From Phycisphaerales bacterium (lineage in GTDB: Bacteria > Planctomycetota > Phycisphaerae > UBA1845), in contig JABFSN010000070.1 in assembly GCA_013140575.1 (NCBI GenBank), positions 1 through 64,000 of the forward strand: a stretch of DNA of 64,000 nt, written 5' to 3'. The notes under the pieces were generated by a model, which saw only the letters and a program-made list of their open reading frames with translations, ran no database searches and was not told the origin of the DNA. How positions within the stretch are numbered: the stretch's first letter is position 1; each line of letters begins with the position of its first letter. This document shows, one piece after another, positions 56,314 to 64,000 of the stretch. The position numbers and the translations under genes are program-made.

Positions 56314-56950
56314 CCGCCGATGGGGCGATGGTACGCATTCGACGGCAGACAGGTTCGGCGCCATCGTTCAATTGAGAGAAGTCCGGGGGTCCGTCCGTTT
56401 GACAGCACGTTATCAGGCCGATAGCATCAGTTGGAAGTGGTACGGATTTGTCCGATGCTGCTTGCTGCGTCGACCGCGGAACGGGTACTCCGGCATCATA
56501 CAATCCTCTTTTCAGCGGTGCGCGGTCGACAACACAGGCATCCGGGCAGGCCGGGATTTCCGCAGGATTTCCAGTTGATCGGTGAATTCGGCCGACGCTC
56601 GCGTTTCCCCGCGACGGAACGAACCGGAGTGGTCGTTGCCGGTGGGCATCCGCGGTCGGCGCGCCCGGGGGCGGCGTGCCTCAGTATTGACTCGTTGTGA
56701 TTAATGCCGCGGGGGCGTTCTCCGCGGGTTGAAGATGGTGGAGGACGAACGCGGAGTCTTCCGCGTTCACGGTGTGCGGAACGAGGAGCATGGGACCGGC
56801 CATGATGACGGTCACGTCTACCAAGCCCAACCGGGCGGGGATGATCCGTTATTATATTTCGTAACGATACCGAAACCGTCGTCGCGAGGGTCCCTGAAAT
56901 CGCCTGCCGCCGCCTCACGAACACGTGCCCTGGGCACGGGAGGTAGTTCC

Positions 56951-57898
56951 ATGTTGCGGAATCGCTGGAAATGGCGAGGGTTCACCCTCATCGAATTGCT
57001 GGTCGTGATCGCGATCATCGCTCTGCTGATCTCGATCCTGTTGCCGAGCCTTTCAAAGGCCCGGGAGCTGGCCAAGCGGTCGGTGTGCGCGGGCAGCGGT
57101 CTGCGAGCCGCGGGCACGTCGTGCAAGATCTACGCGAACGAGAACGAGGAAGCGTGGCCGGTGCCGCCGTTCAACGAGCAGTTGATCAAGCTGGGCAGCG
57201 GTTCAGGCACGGGGATCAAGTATACGGATACGTTGACCGGCAACAACATTTTCGACGCCCAGAACCTGCTCCGGCACCAGATATCCGATACGACGCAGAA
57301 GGGTGAGTACGTCTCGACCACCCGCGCCTTCTGGATGCTGATTCGCGCGGGCGAAATCACGCCCAAGACCATGGCCTGCCCGAGCAGCGGCGACTCGGCC
57401 GACGATACGGAAGAAATCGACCGGTATTACAATTTCAAGAGCCTGCGGACTATCAGCTACGGCTATCAGGTGCCGTTCGGTCCGTTTGATACGCGGCCCA
57501 GCGAAAACGTGGACACGCGGATGGCCATGGCGGCCGACAAGGGTCCTTTCGGCCCGATCGGTACGGATCAGATTATGATTCCGGATGATTACGACCTCAG
57601 CACGCAGCAACGGCAGTGGATGGCCTACAATTCTGGCAACCACGGCGGCTCGGGCGCCGGCGAAGGCCAGAACGTGCTTTTCGCGGACGGTCACGTCGAC
57701 TTCGAGTTGACGCCCGTCGTGGGCGTCGATCACGACAACATCTACACGCGCATGGCCACCAACGCCAACGAAGAAGGACGAATCGTCGGCGAACAGCCTC
57801 GGGGGACTCCGAAGAACCCCTTCCCCGGACAGGAGACCTTCCAGGGAAGCTCGGGCGGTTCGTTGTACTCATCGACGGACACGTTGATCTGGCCGTAA
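56951..57898 (+). CDS. Type IV pilin-like/prepilin-type secreted protein
   Basis: A 315-residue protein with the prepilin N-terminus [20 protein letters not shown] ([20 protein letters not shown]), cut after Gly by a prepilin peptidase, followed by a long helix. The C-terminal domain ends with [11 protein letters not shown], the H-X9-DG-type tail common in planctomycetes. It may belong to pseudopili of a type II secretion system. GGGCACGGGAGGTAG precedes the ATG. The long gap before it (56314-56950, 637 bases) holds no gene I can support. Confidence 0.9.
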   Translation: MLRNRWKWRGFTLIELLVVIAIIALLISILLPSLSKARELAKRSVCAGSGLRAAGTSCKIYANENEEAWPVPPFNEQLIKLGSGSGTGIKYTDTLTGNNIFDAQNLLRHQISDTTQKGEYVSTTRAFWMLIRAGEITPKTMACPSSGDSADDTEEIDRYYNFKSLRTISYGYQVPFGPFDTRPSENVDTRMAMAADKGPFGPIGTDQIMIPDDYDLSTQQRQWMAYNSGNHGGSGAGEGQNVLFADGHVDFELTPVVGVDHDNIYTRMATNANEEGRIVGEQPRGTPKNPFPGQETFQGSSGGSLYSSTDTLIWP

Positions 57899-58009
57899 GC
57901 CGGGGCGAACCGGTTTGAACCGAAACCAGGCCGGCGGGACGATGGGTTCCGCTGGCCTGTGCCTCGCGCAACGCGCCTCCCGTTCACCCCGCCATCCCCA
58001 CCCGGAAGA

Positions 58010-58258
58010 TTCACCGCGGAGGCGCAGAGGCGAGATGGGAAGGGGATACGGGATGAGGCGTCGGGCTGTCTTCCCGCGGCGGGTGGCCCCGGCGACTGGG
58101 GGATTCGGCAACCACAATCAGAATCGCTTCCGGCAAGCGCTTGGCCCTGATCGTGTTCGCCGGCCGCGGTCACGGCGCGAAATGGCCGTTCGGTTTGAGC
58201 GATTCATCGTGGTTGGATCGTTCAATCGCCGGCGGATCCTCCGCGCCTCCGCGGTGAA
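58010..58258. repeat. Inverted-repeat element, copy 3 (249 bases)
   Basis: Ends TTCACCGCGGAGGCGCAGAG and TCCTCCGCGCCTCCGCGGTG match copies at 16754 and 19219, but the interior is 81 bases longer and not clearly alignable. It lies in the gap between the prepilin-like gene and the DUF885 gene. Confidence 0.8.
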
Positions 58259-58278
58259 TCCGTGTCAACGAACGCCGA

Positions 58279-60027
58279 CTAAAGACCCGGCCCGGCAGTG
58301 GCGCCCAACAGGCGTTCGCGGGTGACGACCAGCGGCGGCATGCCCCGGCTCAGCAGGTCGTCGTGGAACTTCCGCAGGGAAAACGCCTCGCCGGCTTTCT
58401 TGCGGAAGTCGTCACGCAGTCTCAGTATCTGAAGTTTGCCCAGCGTGTATTTGAAGTAGGCCGGGTCGTACGTGCCGCGTTCCGCCTCGCGCTCGGCCAT
58501 CAGCTTGTCCAGGAACGTGTTCTTCTGAAAAAACTTGGTGGCCTCATCGACGGACATGCCGTCGGTGTGCATGCGGATGGCACAGAGGAACCGGCAGTTG
58601 CGCAGCAAGGCATCCTGAATCTGGGCCAGCTCGTACAACGCCATGTCGGCGTGGAAGCCGGCCTCCACCATCATCTGTTCCGTGTAATGGGCCCACCCCT
58701 CGACGGCCGCGTAGCTGCTGAATGCCTTCTGCACGTCGGTCGGCGCCCGCTGCGTGTGCAACCCCTGCACGTAATGCCCCGGATAGGCCTCGTGAACGGA
58801 AACATTCGTCGCGATGTAGCGATTGAAATCGCGCAGCCACTGGTCCTGCTTTTCCTGCGACCACGCCGGGTCCACCGGGGTCACGTCGTAGTAGGCTTCG
58901 GTGGCCACGGTTTCGAACGGCCCGGGGGCGCTCATCATGGCGCTGGCCCAGCGGGCGAACTTGGGTGTCTCGCCGACGGTGGGGCCGACCTTCGACGGAA
59001 TGGTGATCAGGTCGCGGTCGATGCAGAACCGGCGGATGTCGTTCAGTTCCTTGGCGATCGCGGGGATCAGATCGTTGGGCGCGTAGGCGTGGTCCTTCAT
59101 CATGGCCATCGCCCCGCCGACGGTCGTGTCGCGTAGATTCGCGCGCACGATCTCCCCGGCCCGGGCCAGGTTGCGATCCAGATCGGCCTGCCCGATCGCC
59201 AGCAGCCGGTCCAACGGAATGTCGACGCCTTCGGTTTCGCGGAGTAATTCACCGAACAGCTCGGCGCCGATGGCGAACGCGTCATTCGCCTTGGGCTTAC
59301 GCTCGCTCTCCAGAAACCGCACGAACGTGTCAATGGACTCCGCCGCCGTGCCGGCCGCGGACTTGAACGACGATCGCAAAGCGTCATCGGCAACCGGTTT
59401 GAACGCATCGGCCAGATCGCTGCGAATGAAATCGGCCGACCCTTTCAGATTGTCGATCGCGGTGCGCAGGACGACCAGGGGCAGCACCTCGTCCAGATTC
59501 TTCCGCGCCGCCTCCATGACGCCGGGCGTGGCCTCGAGCAATGCGACGGCCGATTTCATCCGCGTCGCGAGCGGCGCGTAGTCGCGACGAATGAAGTTCA
59601 ACAGCCCCCAACTGACGTCGTACGTCATCGGATCGCGACGGTGCGATTTCCGATCGGCGAAATCGAACAGTTGCCCGCCGATCGTGTAACGCAGAATCTC
59701 CCGATCGACGCGCTCGTTTTCGTTCAGGTCCGCCGGCGCGTAATCATCGAGCCGCCGACGTACGGTCCGGTTGAATTCGACCCATCGTTCGATGCCGCCC
59801 GTCGACCAGTCGGGCGCCTTGCCGTCGTATTCGTGCAGACCGGCCTCGGCGGCCGCGAACGGGTGCGCCCGCCAGTAGGCCGTCAGATATTCGCCCGCGA
59901 TCGCCGCGAAAGGCGGCTTCTCGGCATCGACCGGCGTATCCCCCGCCGGCGGCGTTTCGGCCGCGGCCGCCATCGCCAACCCCACGCCGCCGATCAGAAC
60001 GAACAGTGCATGCAGCATTCGAGTCAT
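58279..60027 (-). CDS. Secreted DUF885 peptidase-like protein
   Basis: A 582-residue exported protein with signal peptide (ending AMAAAAET). DUF885 motifs: HEAYPGHYVQGLHTQ, with HExxxGH zinc-type ligands, and SSYAAVEGWAHYTEQMMVEA. Related to putative metallopeptidases of unknown substrate. The end overlaps no other gene; it follows the toxin-antitoxin pair with a 23-base gap on the same strand, but no link is implied. Confidence 0.87.
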   Translation of the reverse strand: MTRMLHALFVLIGGVGLAMAAAAETPPAGDTPVDAEKPPFAAIAGEYLTAYWRAHPFAAAEAGLHEYDGKAPDWSTGGIERWVEFNRTVRRRLDDYAPADLNENERVDREILRYTIGGQLFDFADRKSHRRDPMTYDVSWGLLNFIRRDYAPLATRMKSAVALLEATPGVMEAARKNLDEVLPLVVLRTAIDNLKGSADFIRSDLADAFKPVADDALRSSFKSAAGTAAESIDTFVRFLESERKPKANDAFAIGAELFGELLRETEGVDIPLDRLLAIGQADLDRNLARAGEIVRANLRDTTVGGAMAMMKDHAYAPNDLIPAIAKELNDIRRFCIDRDLITIPSKVGPTVGETPKFARWASAMMSAPGPFETVATEAYYDVTPVDPAWSQEKQDQWLRDFNRYIATNVSVHEAYPGHYVQGLHTQRAPTDVQKAFSSYAAVEGWAHYTEQMMVEAGFHADMALYELAQIQDALLRNCRFLCAIRMHTDGMSVDEATKFFQKNTFLDKLMAEREAERGTYDPAYFKYTLGKLQILRLRDDFRKKAGEAFSLRKFHDDLLSRGMPPLVVTRERLLGATAGPGL

Positions 60028-60050
60028 CGCGGTCCCCTCTCAATCACGCC

Positions 60051-60533
60051 TTATGTCGAATGTTCATTCCGGTAGAGTTTGAGACGTTCGTCCAAGACAG
60101 CGGCCCGAATCCAAAAGTCGGTCTTTTTGAGGCGGTCGAAAGCCTCCTCGAGGTTGAGGAGTTTTTGCCGAGCCGCCCGCTCCAGAACGCCGACGGTGCC
60201 CGTGACGGCAACGTTCCTGGCGCGTGCGGCCTTCTTACCGTCGTCATCGTCGATGAGCAACAAGTCGGCGTGAAGCTCACGGGCCAGGCTGATGGCTTCG
60301 CGTTCCCCGGCGTGAATGTTGGGGATGGACTCAACGATGGACGGCTTTCGGATGGAAAGCCACGAGGGTAGCTTCCTGATGAACTCGCGCACCTTCTCCG
60401 GGCGCGCAGGCCGCGCGAGCTCATCGGCCACCGTGGGCGGTATGGCGATGTGCTGGAAGAGTTCGGGGAGGACTTCGACGTAGCCGATGTTCACCAGCGC
60501 AATGATCGGTGAGCTGTCAGCGATAACCAGCAT
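60051..60533 (-). CDS. PIN-domain toxin (DUF3368)
   Basis: A 160-residue PIN-type RNase toxin. MLVIADSSPIIALVNIGYVE has the first catalytic Asp, NIHAGEREAISLAREL the Glu, and HADLLLIDDDDGKKAARARN the second Asp cluster, typical of DUF3368. The stop-start junction overlaps the antitoxin gene by one base. Its RNA target is unknown. Region G+C is close to that of the rest. Confidence 0.85.
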   Translation of the reverse strand: MLVIADSSPIIALVNIGYVEVLPELFQHIAIPPTVADELARPARPEKVREFIRKLPSWLSIRKPSIVESIPNIHAGEREAISLARELHADLLLIDDDDGKKAARARNVAVTGTVGVLERAARQKLLNLEEAFDRLKKTDFWIRAAVLDERLKLYRNEHST

Positions 60534-60802
60534 CAGCGGATCGGTCCAAGCACGCCGTCCACGGTCCGTTGGTCCGCTTCCAGGTCTTCCAAGGTCGGGC
60601 TGCCCTCGAAGATGTTGTGCCTCTTCAGCACGGCGTCCGTGTCAAAACGGTCGAGATCGAGCGCCCGGCCAAGCTCGTAGTGCGTGAGCTTGCCGTCACG
60701 GAAGGCCTGCAGGAGCAACGCTTCCTTGGCGGCACGGTCGAGGTCGCCCAAGTCTCGTCGAAGTCGCTCCTCAAGGTCGCTGGGGAGCAGGATTCGGATC
60801 AT
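60533..60802 (-). CDS. UPF0175-family antitoxin
   Basis: Eighty-nine residues: MIRILLPSDLEERLRRDLGD, then KEALLLQAFRDGKLTHYELG and DRFDTDAVLKRHNI, the UPF0175 pattern with a helical DNA-binding or dimerisation region. These proteins neutralise DUF3368 PIN toxins. The antitoxin gene is first, as usual. The partner overlaps it by one base. Confidence 0.85.
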   Translation of the reverse strand: MIRILLPSDLEERLRRDLGDLDRAAKEALLLQAFRDGKLTHYELGRALDLDRFDTDAVLKRHNIFEGSPTLEDLEADQRTVDGVLGPIR

Positions 60803-61012
60803 GGCTCACTCCTTGCACGGCAAGATAGCACAGACCCCCCGCCGGTCAAGACAATACCGGAGGGCAGCGTTCATTCTGCCTTGCGAATCGGACGAAGCGG
60901 CTTTCTCGCTGGCCGAAACGAGCTACGGCATGGTCCGAACCGACGCCGCCGATCACCATCCACAGTCCACGCGTCACCAGTGCCATCGTTCAGTCCCTGA
61001 TCATCGAATTTG

Positions 61013-61082
61013 ATCCACAGATGTCACAGATAATTCGTTGTCCGTCTCTTTTTTACTGTGTTCCTCTGTGAAATCTGTGGAT
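61013..61082. repeat. Inverted pair ATCCACAGAT..ATCTGTGGAT
   Basis: Nineteen-base arms 61013-61031 and 61064-61082 with two mismatches, in the gap 60803-61209 that has no gene. A part of one arm also occurs near 20903. Confidence 0.65.
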
Positions 61083-61123
61083 GCTCCTCTGCCTGCTTCA
61101 AGCTTTGAGCCTGTTAGTTGTAG

Positions 61124-61146
61124 GGTGGGCACCGCCCACCTTTTTT
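61124..61146 (+). terminator. Hairpin followed by T-run
   Basis: GGTGGGC-acc-GCCCACC then TTTTTT fits a Rho-independent terminator on the plus strand, but no plus-strand gene ends just before it. It may be a repeat-derived structure rather than a working terminator. Confidence 0.4.
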
Positions 61147-61184
61147 CTTCTGCGTGTTCCTCTGTGTCCTCTGTGGACTTTTTT

Positions 61185-61209
61185 CGCCTTTCGACGTTTC
61201 GCCTTTCCG
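61185..61209. repeat. TTTCGCCTTTCG simple repeat after the beta-helix gene
   Basis: TTTTCGCCTTTCGACGTTTC and GCCTTTCCG lie directly after the stop of the dockerin-tailed protein, like the block at 21402-21437. Confidence 0.6.
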
Positions 61210-64000
61210 TCACGGCCCCGCCGGGCAATTGCACGTATTGACGCCCGCGAAGCCATCGAGCACCGCGAGGATATCGAAAATGTCGATCGAACCGTCCCCG
61301 CCTGGACACCCGGCCAGGTCCAGGTTGGTCAGCGTGCACGGCGGATTGAACGTCCCCGCGAAGCCATCCAGCACGCACAGGATATCGAATATGTCTACCA
61401 TCCCGTCGTTGTTCACGTCGCCGAATTTCCGCGGCGAATTGGCGCAGAAATCCGCGACGCAGGCGTCGTGCGTGCACAGGTCGTCGTCACCGCAATCGTC
61501 CGCGCTCAGGCACGGCGAGCGCTCATACGCCCCCATGTCCACCACGGCCGGATAGTCCGGCGGATCAGCCACGCCCGTGTCGGTCACGCTGGTCATGTCC
61601 GCGAACCGGCTCGAACCGTCCAGGTCGAGCGGCACGCGCTCGGTGGTGTCTGCGTCATTGTCCAAGTCCGCCGAATCCGCGGGAGCGGCCGTGTTGTCGC
61701 CCGCGTCAAAACACGGCGAGCCCATGCCTAAACGCAAGTCGTCATCATCCGTGCCCGCAGTGTCGTCCAGACCATCGGCGTCAACAAACAGCGGGTCGTT
61801 GCCCAGGTTGTTTGTGTTCGAGCCGCTGTCAAAAACCCCGCCCGCACTCAATCCCTGAATGCCGGTGAATCGCACGGTTGGAGCAGTTGCGCCGACGTGG
61901 ATTTGCGCGGACTCGTCCATTCCGCCGCTGTCCTCGTTTTCCCAGAAGATGCAATTGAACACTTTCAACAAAGCGTTCGAACCGCTGCCCGTGGTAAGCC
62001 CTCCGCCGGAACCGCTCGTAGAGTTTCTGCTAAACGTGCAGTTGATCACGTCGGGATTGCTGGATGCACTATTGTCGAGGCCTCCACTGACAACCGTCGC
62101 GAAGTTGCCCGTGAATGCCGAATTCACAATCTTGGGGCTCGAGGAAAAATTAAAAACACCACCTCCCTGATTGGCGTCGTTACCGCCGAACCAGCTGTCG
62201 GAAACGATCGGACCGCTGGCGTTGTTGTACATCCCGCCTCCGTTGGCGCTGGTCGAGTTACGAACGAATCTGCAACCCGTTACCGTGATGATGCCGCCCT
62301 CGAAATTGTACATTCCGCCGCCGTGGCAACCCGCGCCCCCGATCGCCGTGTTCTCCGTGAACAGGCAGTTGGTGACCGTCGTACTGCTACCGGTGTTGAA
62401 CATTCCCGCTCCGCCGTTGCCCATGGCCGCATTTCCACTGAACAGGCAGTTTGTGACAATTGGACCGCTGTTGAAATTGAACATGCCCCCGCCGTCCTGA
62501 CCAGCCGAGTTTCCACTGAACTCACAATGGGTCACTGTGGGGCCGCCGCCGCTGTTGTACATGCCGCCACCCAAGTCGTTGGGATCGGTATTTGCGTTGC
62601 CCCTCGTGACGGTGAATCCATCGAGTATTGCCGACGAGTCCGTGCCGCTACCGGTCACCACGTGGTAGCTGTTCTCGCCGTTGTTCGCGAAAGCCGGGCC
62701 GTCGTCGCCGTTGAGGTCGCCGGTCAGGATTGCCTCGTTGACCGTCCAGTCGCGGGCGTCGCGCGATCCCTCCGACCCCGCGAAGCCGCCGTACAGGCCT
62801 ACGCCGTTCAAGAGTTGAAACGTCGCCGATCGATCGCCCGACGTCCGATTCGATCCCTGATCCGGTCGATAGGTGCCGGCCGCGACCCAGACTTCGACGG
62901 CGGCGTCGAACCGTTCGGCGTCGACCAGACCGTTCTGCAGCGTGGCGTGCGCATCGGCCCAGCTTGATCCGTCATTGGCCCCAATCGCGTCATCGTTGAC
63001 GAACACCGCCCGGCGGAATTCGTACGCCCCCATGTCCACGATGTTGTCGATCATCGGCGGGCCGGGATCGGGCACGCCCGTGTCCGCGTCGGCCGGGTCG
63101 TCGCAGAAGCGGGGCATGTCGGCCAGATCGCGCGGCGTGCGTTCCGACGTGTCCAGGTCGCCGTCGGCGTCCACTGTGTCGAGCGTCACCAAGGTGTTGT
63201 CGCCCGCATCGATGGCCGGCGAGCCGGAAGTCAATCGCAGGTCATCGTCGGGAGTTCCCGCGGTATTGTCCGCGCCGTCGGCGTCGGCAAACAATGGATC
63301 GGTGTTGAGATTCCCGCCGCCGTCGGTGACGCCGACCGGCAATCCACCCTGAACGATACTGCGCCGAACGGTAACGGTGCTCGAACCAGGGTCGGCGACG
63401 ATGATCTGGCCGGAAGTGTTGGCGTGAAGAATGCTATTGTTAATCGTTGTTGACCCACCGGAATCCTGCCGAATGGCGCTTCCAGTCGGTCCGACAATGT
63501 TGTTGGAAAACGCGCAATTGGAAATATCGACGACGCCGCCGCTCAATGCCAGGGTACTCCCACTCGAGCCCACCGCCGTGTTTCCACTGAACACGCAGTG
63601 GGTCAGGGTCAGGGTCCCGAATCCAAAGGTGATCGCCGCACCGGGGTTACTGAAAGAAAACAGATTACGATTACCGGTAAAGGTGCAATGAGCGATCACA
63701 ACGTCGCTTTCGCCGACGAACAGAGCGCCTCCCACCGCGATTTCCACGAAATTGTCGGCGAATGTGCACTGGGAAACGATCGCATTCGACCCGTCTGCAA
63801 AAGCTATGGCGCCGCCGAATTTTGCGGCGGAGTTTTCGCGAAATGTACACCCCGAAATACTGGGGCTGCTGTTGAAGTTGTAAATCGCCCCGCCGAATTG
63901 AGCCCCGGCGTAGTTGTCACGAAATATGCAGTCTCGGATCGTCGGACTGCTGTCCCCGTTAAACATGCCGTGGTTCGACGCATTGCGTATCGTAAACCCC
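61210..64000 (-). CDS. Secreted beta-helix protein with dockerin-like tail, N-terminus beyond window
   Basis: At least 929 residues; the frame is open through the right edge (the last codons before it read GFTIRNASNHGM). Many parallel beta-helix rungs occur, such as NNGENSYHVVTGSG and GGGMYNSGGGPTVTHCEFSG, with alternating CxFxxN and GGGMFN turns as in polymorphic outer-membrane or pectate-lyase-like proteins. Two dockerin-like repeats (NNDGMVDIFDILCVLDGFAG and SIDIFDILAVLDGFAG) and CNCPAGP end the protein. The tail closely matches that of the FG-GAP protein at 21440. Extracellular. Partial because of the window edge. Confidence 0.88.
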   Translation of the reverse strand, partial: GFTIRNASNHGMFNGDSSPTIRDCIFRDNYAGAQFGGAIYNFNSSPSISGCTFRENSAAKFGGAIAFADGSNAIVSQCTFADNFVEIAVGGALFVGESDVVIAHCTFTGNRNLFSFSNPGAAITFGFGTLTLTHCVFSGNTAVGSSGSTLALSGGVVDISNCAFSNNIVGPTGSAIRQDSGGSTTINNSILHANTSGQIIVADPGSSTVTVRRSIVQGGLPVGVTDGGGNLNTDPLFADADGADNTAGTPDDDLRLTSGSPAIDAGDNTLVTLDTVDADGDLDTSERTPRDLADMPRFCDDPADADTGVPDPGPPMIDNIVDMGAYEFRRAVFVNDDAIGANDGSSWADAHATLQNGLVDAERFDAAVEVWVAAGTYRPDQGSNRTSGDRSATFQLLNGVGLYGGFAGSEGSRDARDWTVNEAILTGDLNGDDGPAFANNGENSYHVVTGSGTDSSAILDGFTVTRGNANTDPNDLGGGMYNSGGGPTVTHCEFSGNSAGQDGGGMFNFNSGPIVTNCLFSGNAAMGNGGAGMFNTGSSTTVTNCLFTENTAIGGAGCHGGGMYNFEGGIITVTGCRFVRNSTSANGGGMYNNASGPIVSDSWFGGNDANQGGGVFNFSSSPKIVNSAFTGNFATVVSGGLDNSASSNPDVINCTFSRNSTSGSGGGLTTGSGSNALLKVFNCIFWENEDSGGMDESAQIHVGATAPTVRFTGIQGLSAGGVFDSGSNTNNLGNDPLFVDADGLDDTAGTDDDDLRLGMGSPCFDAGDNTAAPADSADLDNDADTTERVPLDLDGSSRFADMTSVTDTGVADPPDYPAVVDMGAYERSPCLSADDCGDDDLCTHDACVADFCANSPRKFGDVNNDGMVDIFDILCVLDGFAGTFNPPCTLTNLDLAGCPGGDGSIDIFDILAVLDGFAGVNTCNCPAGP

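Noticed and set aside
61124-61146. Terminator for the beta-helix gene at 61210
   Set aside because: The T-run is on the plus strand; the gene is transcribed on the minus strand, where the run would precede the stem.

Overview
The window comes from a high-G+C bacterial chromosome, most likely a member of Planctomycetota, perhaps a Phycisphaerae relative. The inference rests on several marks: large secreted proteins ending in dockerin-like Asp-rich tails, a prepilin-like protein with an H-X9-type tail of the planctomycete kind, a HYExAFE-family protein, a small protein ending in the CGYDLTGN zinc ribbon typical of that phylum, two giant DUF5117-type zinc proteases, and many families of dispersed hairpin repeats. 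No rRNA, tRNA, CRISPR array or complete transposon was seen.

Layout. 1-3.7 kb (minus strand): start of gltX, then pssA, psd, a TerB-like protein, a PEGA lipoprotein, a phosphoesterase and a small coiled-coil protein. 4.2-6.5 kb: a histidine kinase and its OmpR-type regulator. 6.8-8.8 kb: a DinB-like protein, a fused MoaD-MoaE and endonuclease III. 9-14.2 kb: a fatty-acid cluster rpmF-fabH-fabD-fabG-acpP-fabF, without plsX. 14.3-16.7 kb: a lone FliN-like protein, a CCA-type nucleotidyltransferase and rsmD. 17-20.7 kb: small secreted and hypothetical proteins set among dispersed inverted-repeat elements. 21.4-27.8 kb: an FG-GAP/dockerin protein and the three-gene pntAA-pntAB-pntB transhydrogenase. 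28-33.6 kb: two paralogous zinc proteases. 34-38.3 kb: an ABC exporter and an unrecognised exported protein with internal duplication. 41-49.5 kb: scpB, a STAS-like protein, a membrane protein, an FMN reductase, smc and a beta-propeller-like lipoprotein. 50-51.7 kb: malic enzyme. 53.7-60 kb: a UDP-sugar pyrophosphorylase, a DUF362 protein, the prepilin-like protein and a DUF885 protein. 60-60.8 kb: a UPF0175/DUF3368 toxin-antitoxin pair. 61.2-64 kb: a beta-helix/dockerin protein running off the right edge.

Two stretches stand out as probable acquired defence modules. At 38.28-40.94 kb four tightly packed minus-strand genes encode a DUF1863 TIR-like protein, a DUF4231/SLATT two-helix membrane protein, a protein with a nucleoside-deoxyribosyltransferase/TIR-like look, and a TIR protein anchored in the membrane with a folded C-terminal part. 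At 51.9-53.5 kb an OLD-type ATPase overlaps a small TOPRIM-like protein, and this pair is bracketed on both sides by the same palindromic repeat. Both have clearly lower G+C than their neighbours. The rest is mostly ordinary housekeeping. The dispersed repeats (a 168-bp inverted-repeat element, a 30-32-bp-arm hairpin family, REP-like GGGCAAGCG/GGACAACGG hairpins and others) fill most intergenic gaps.
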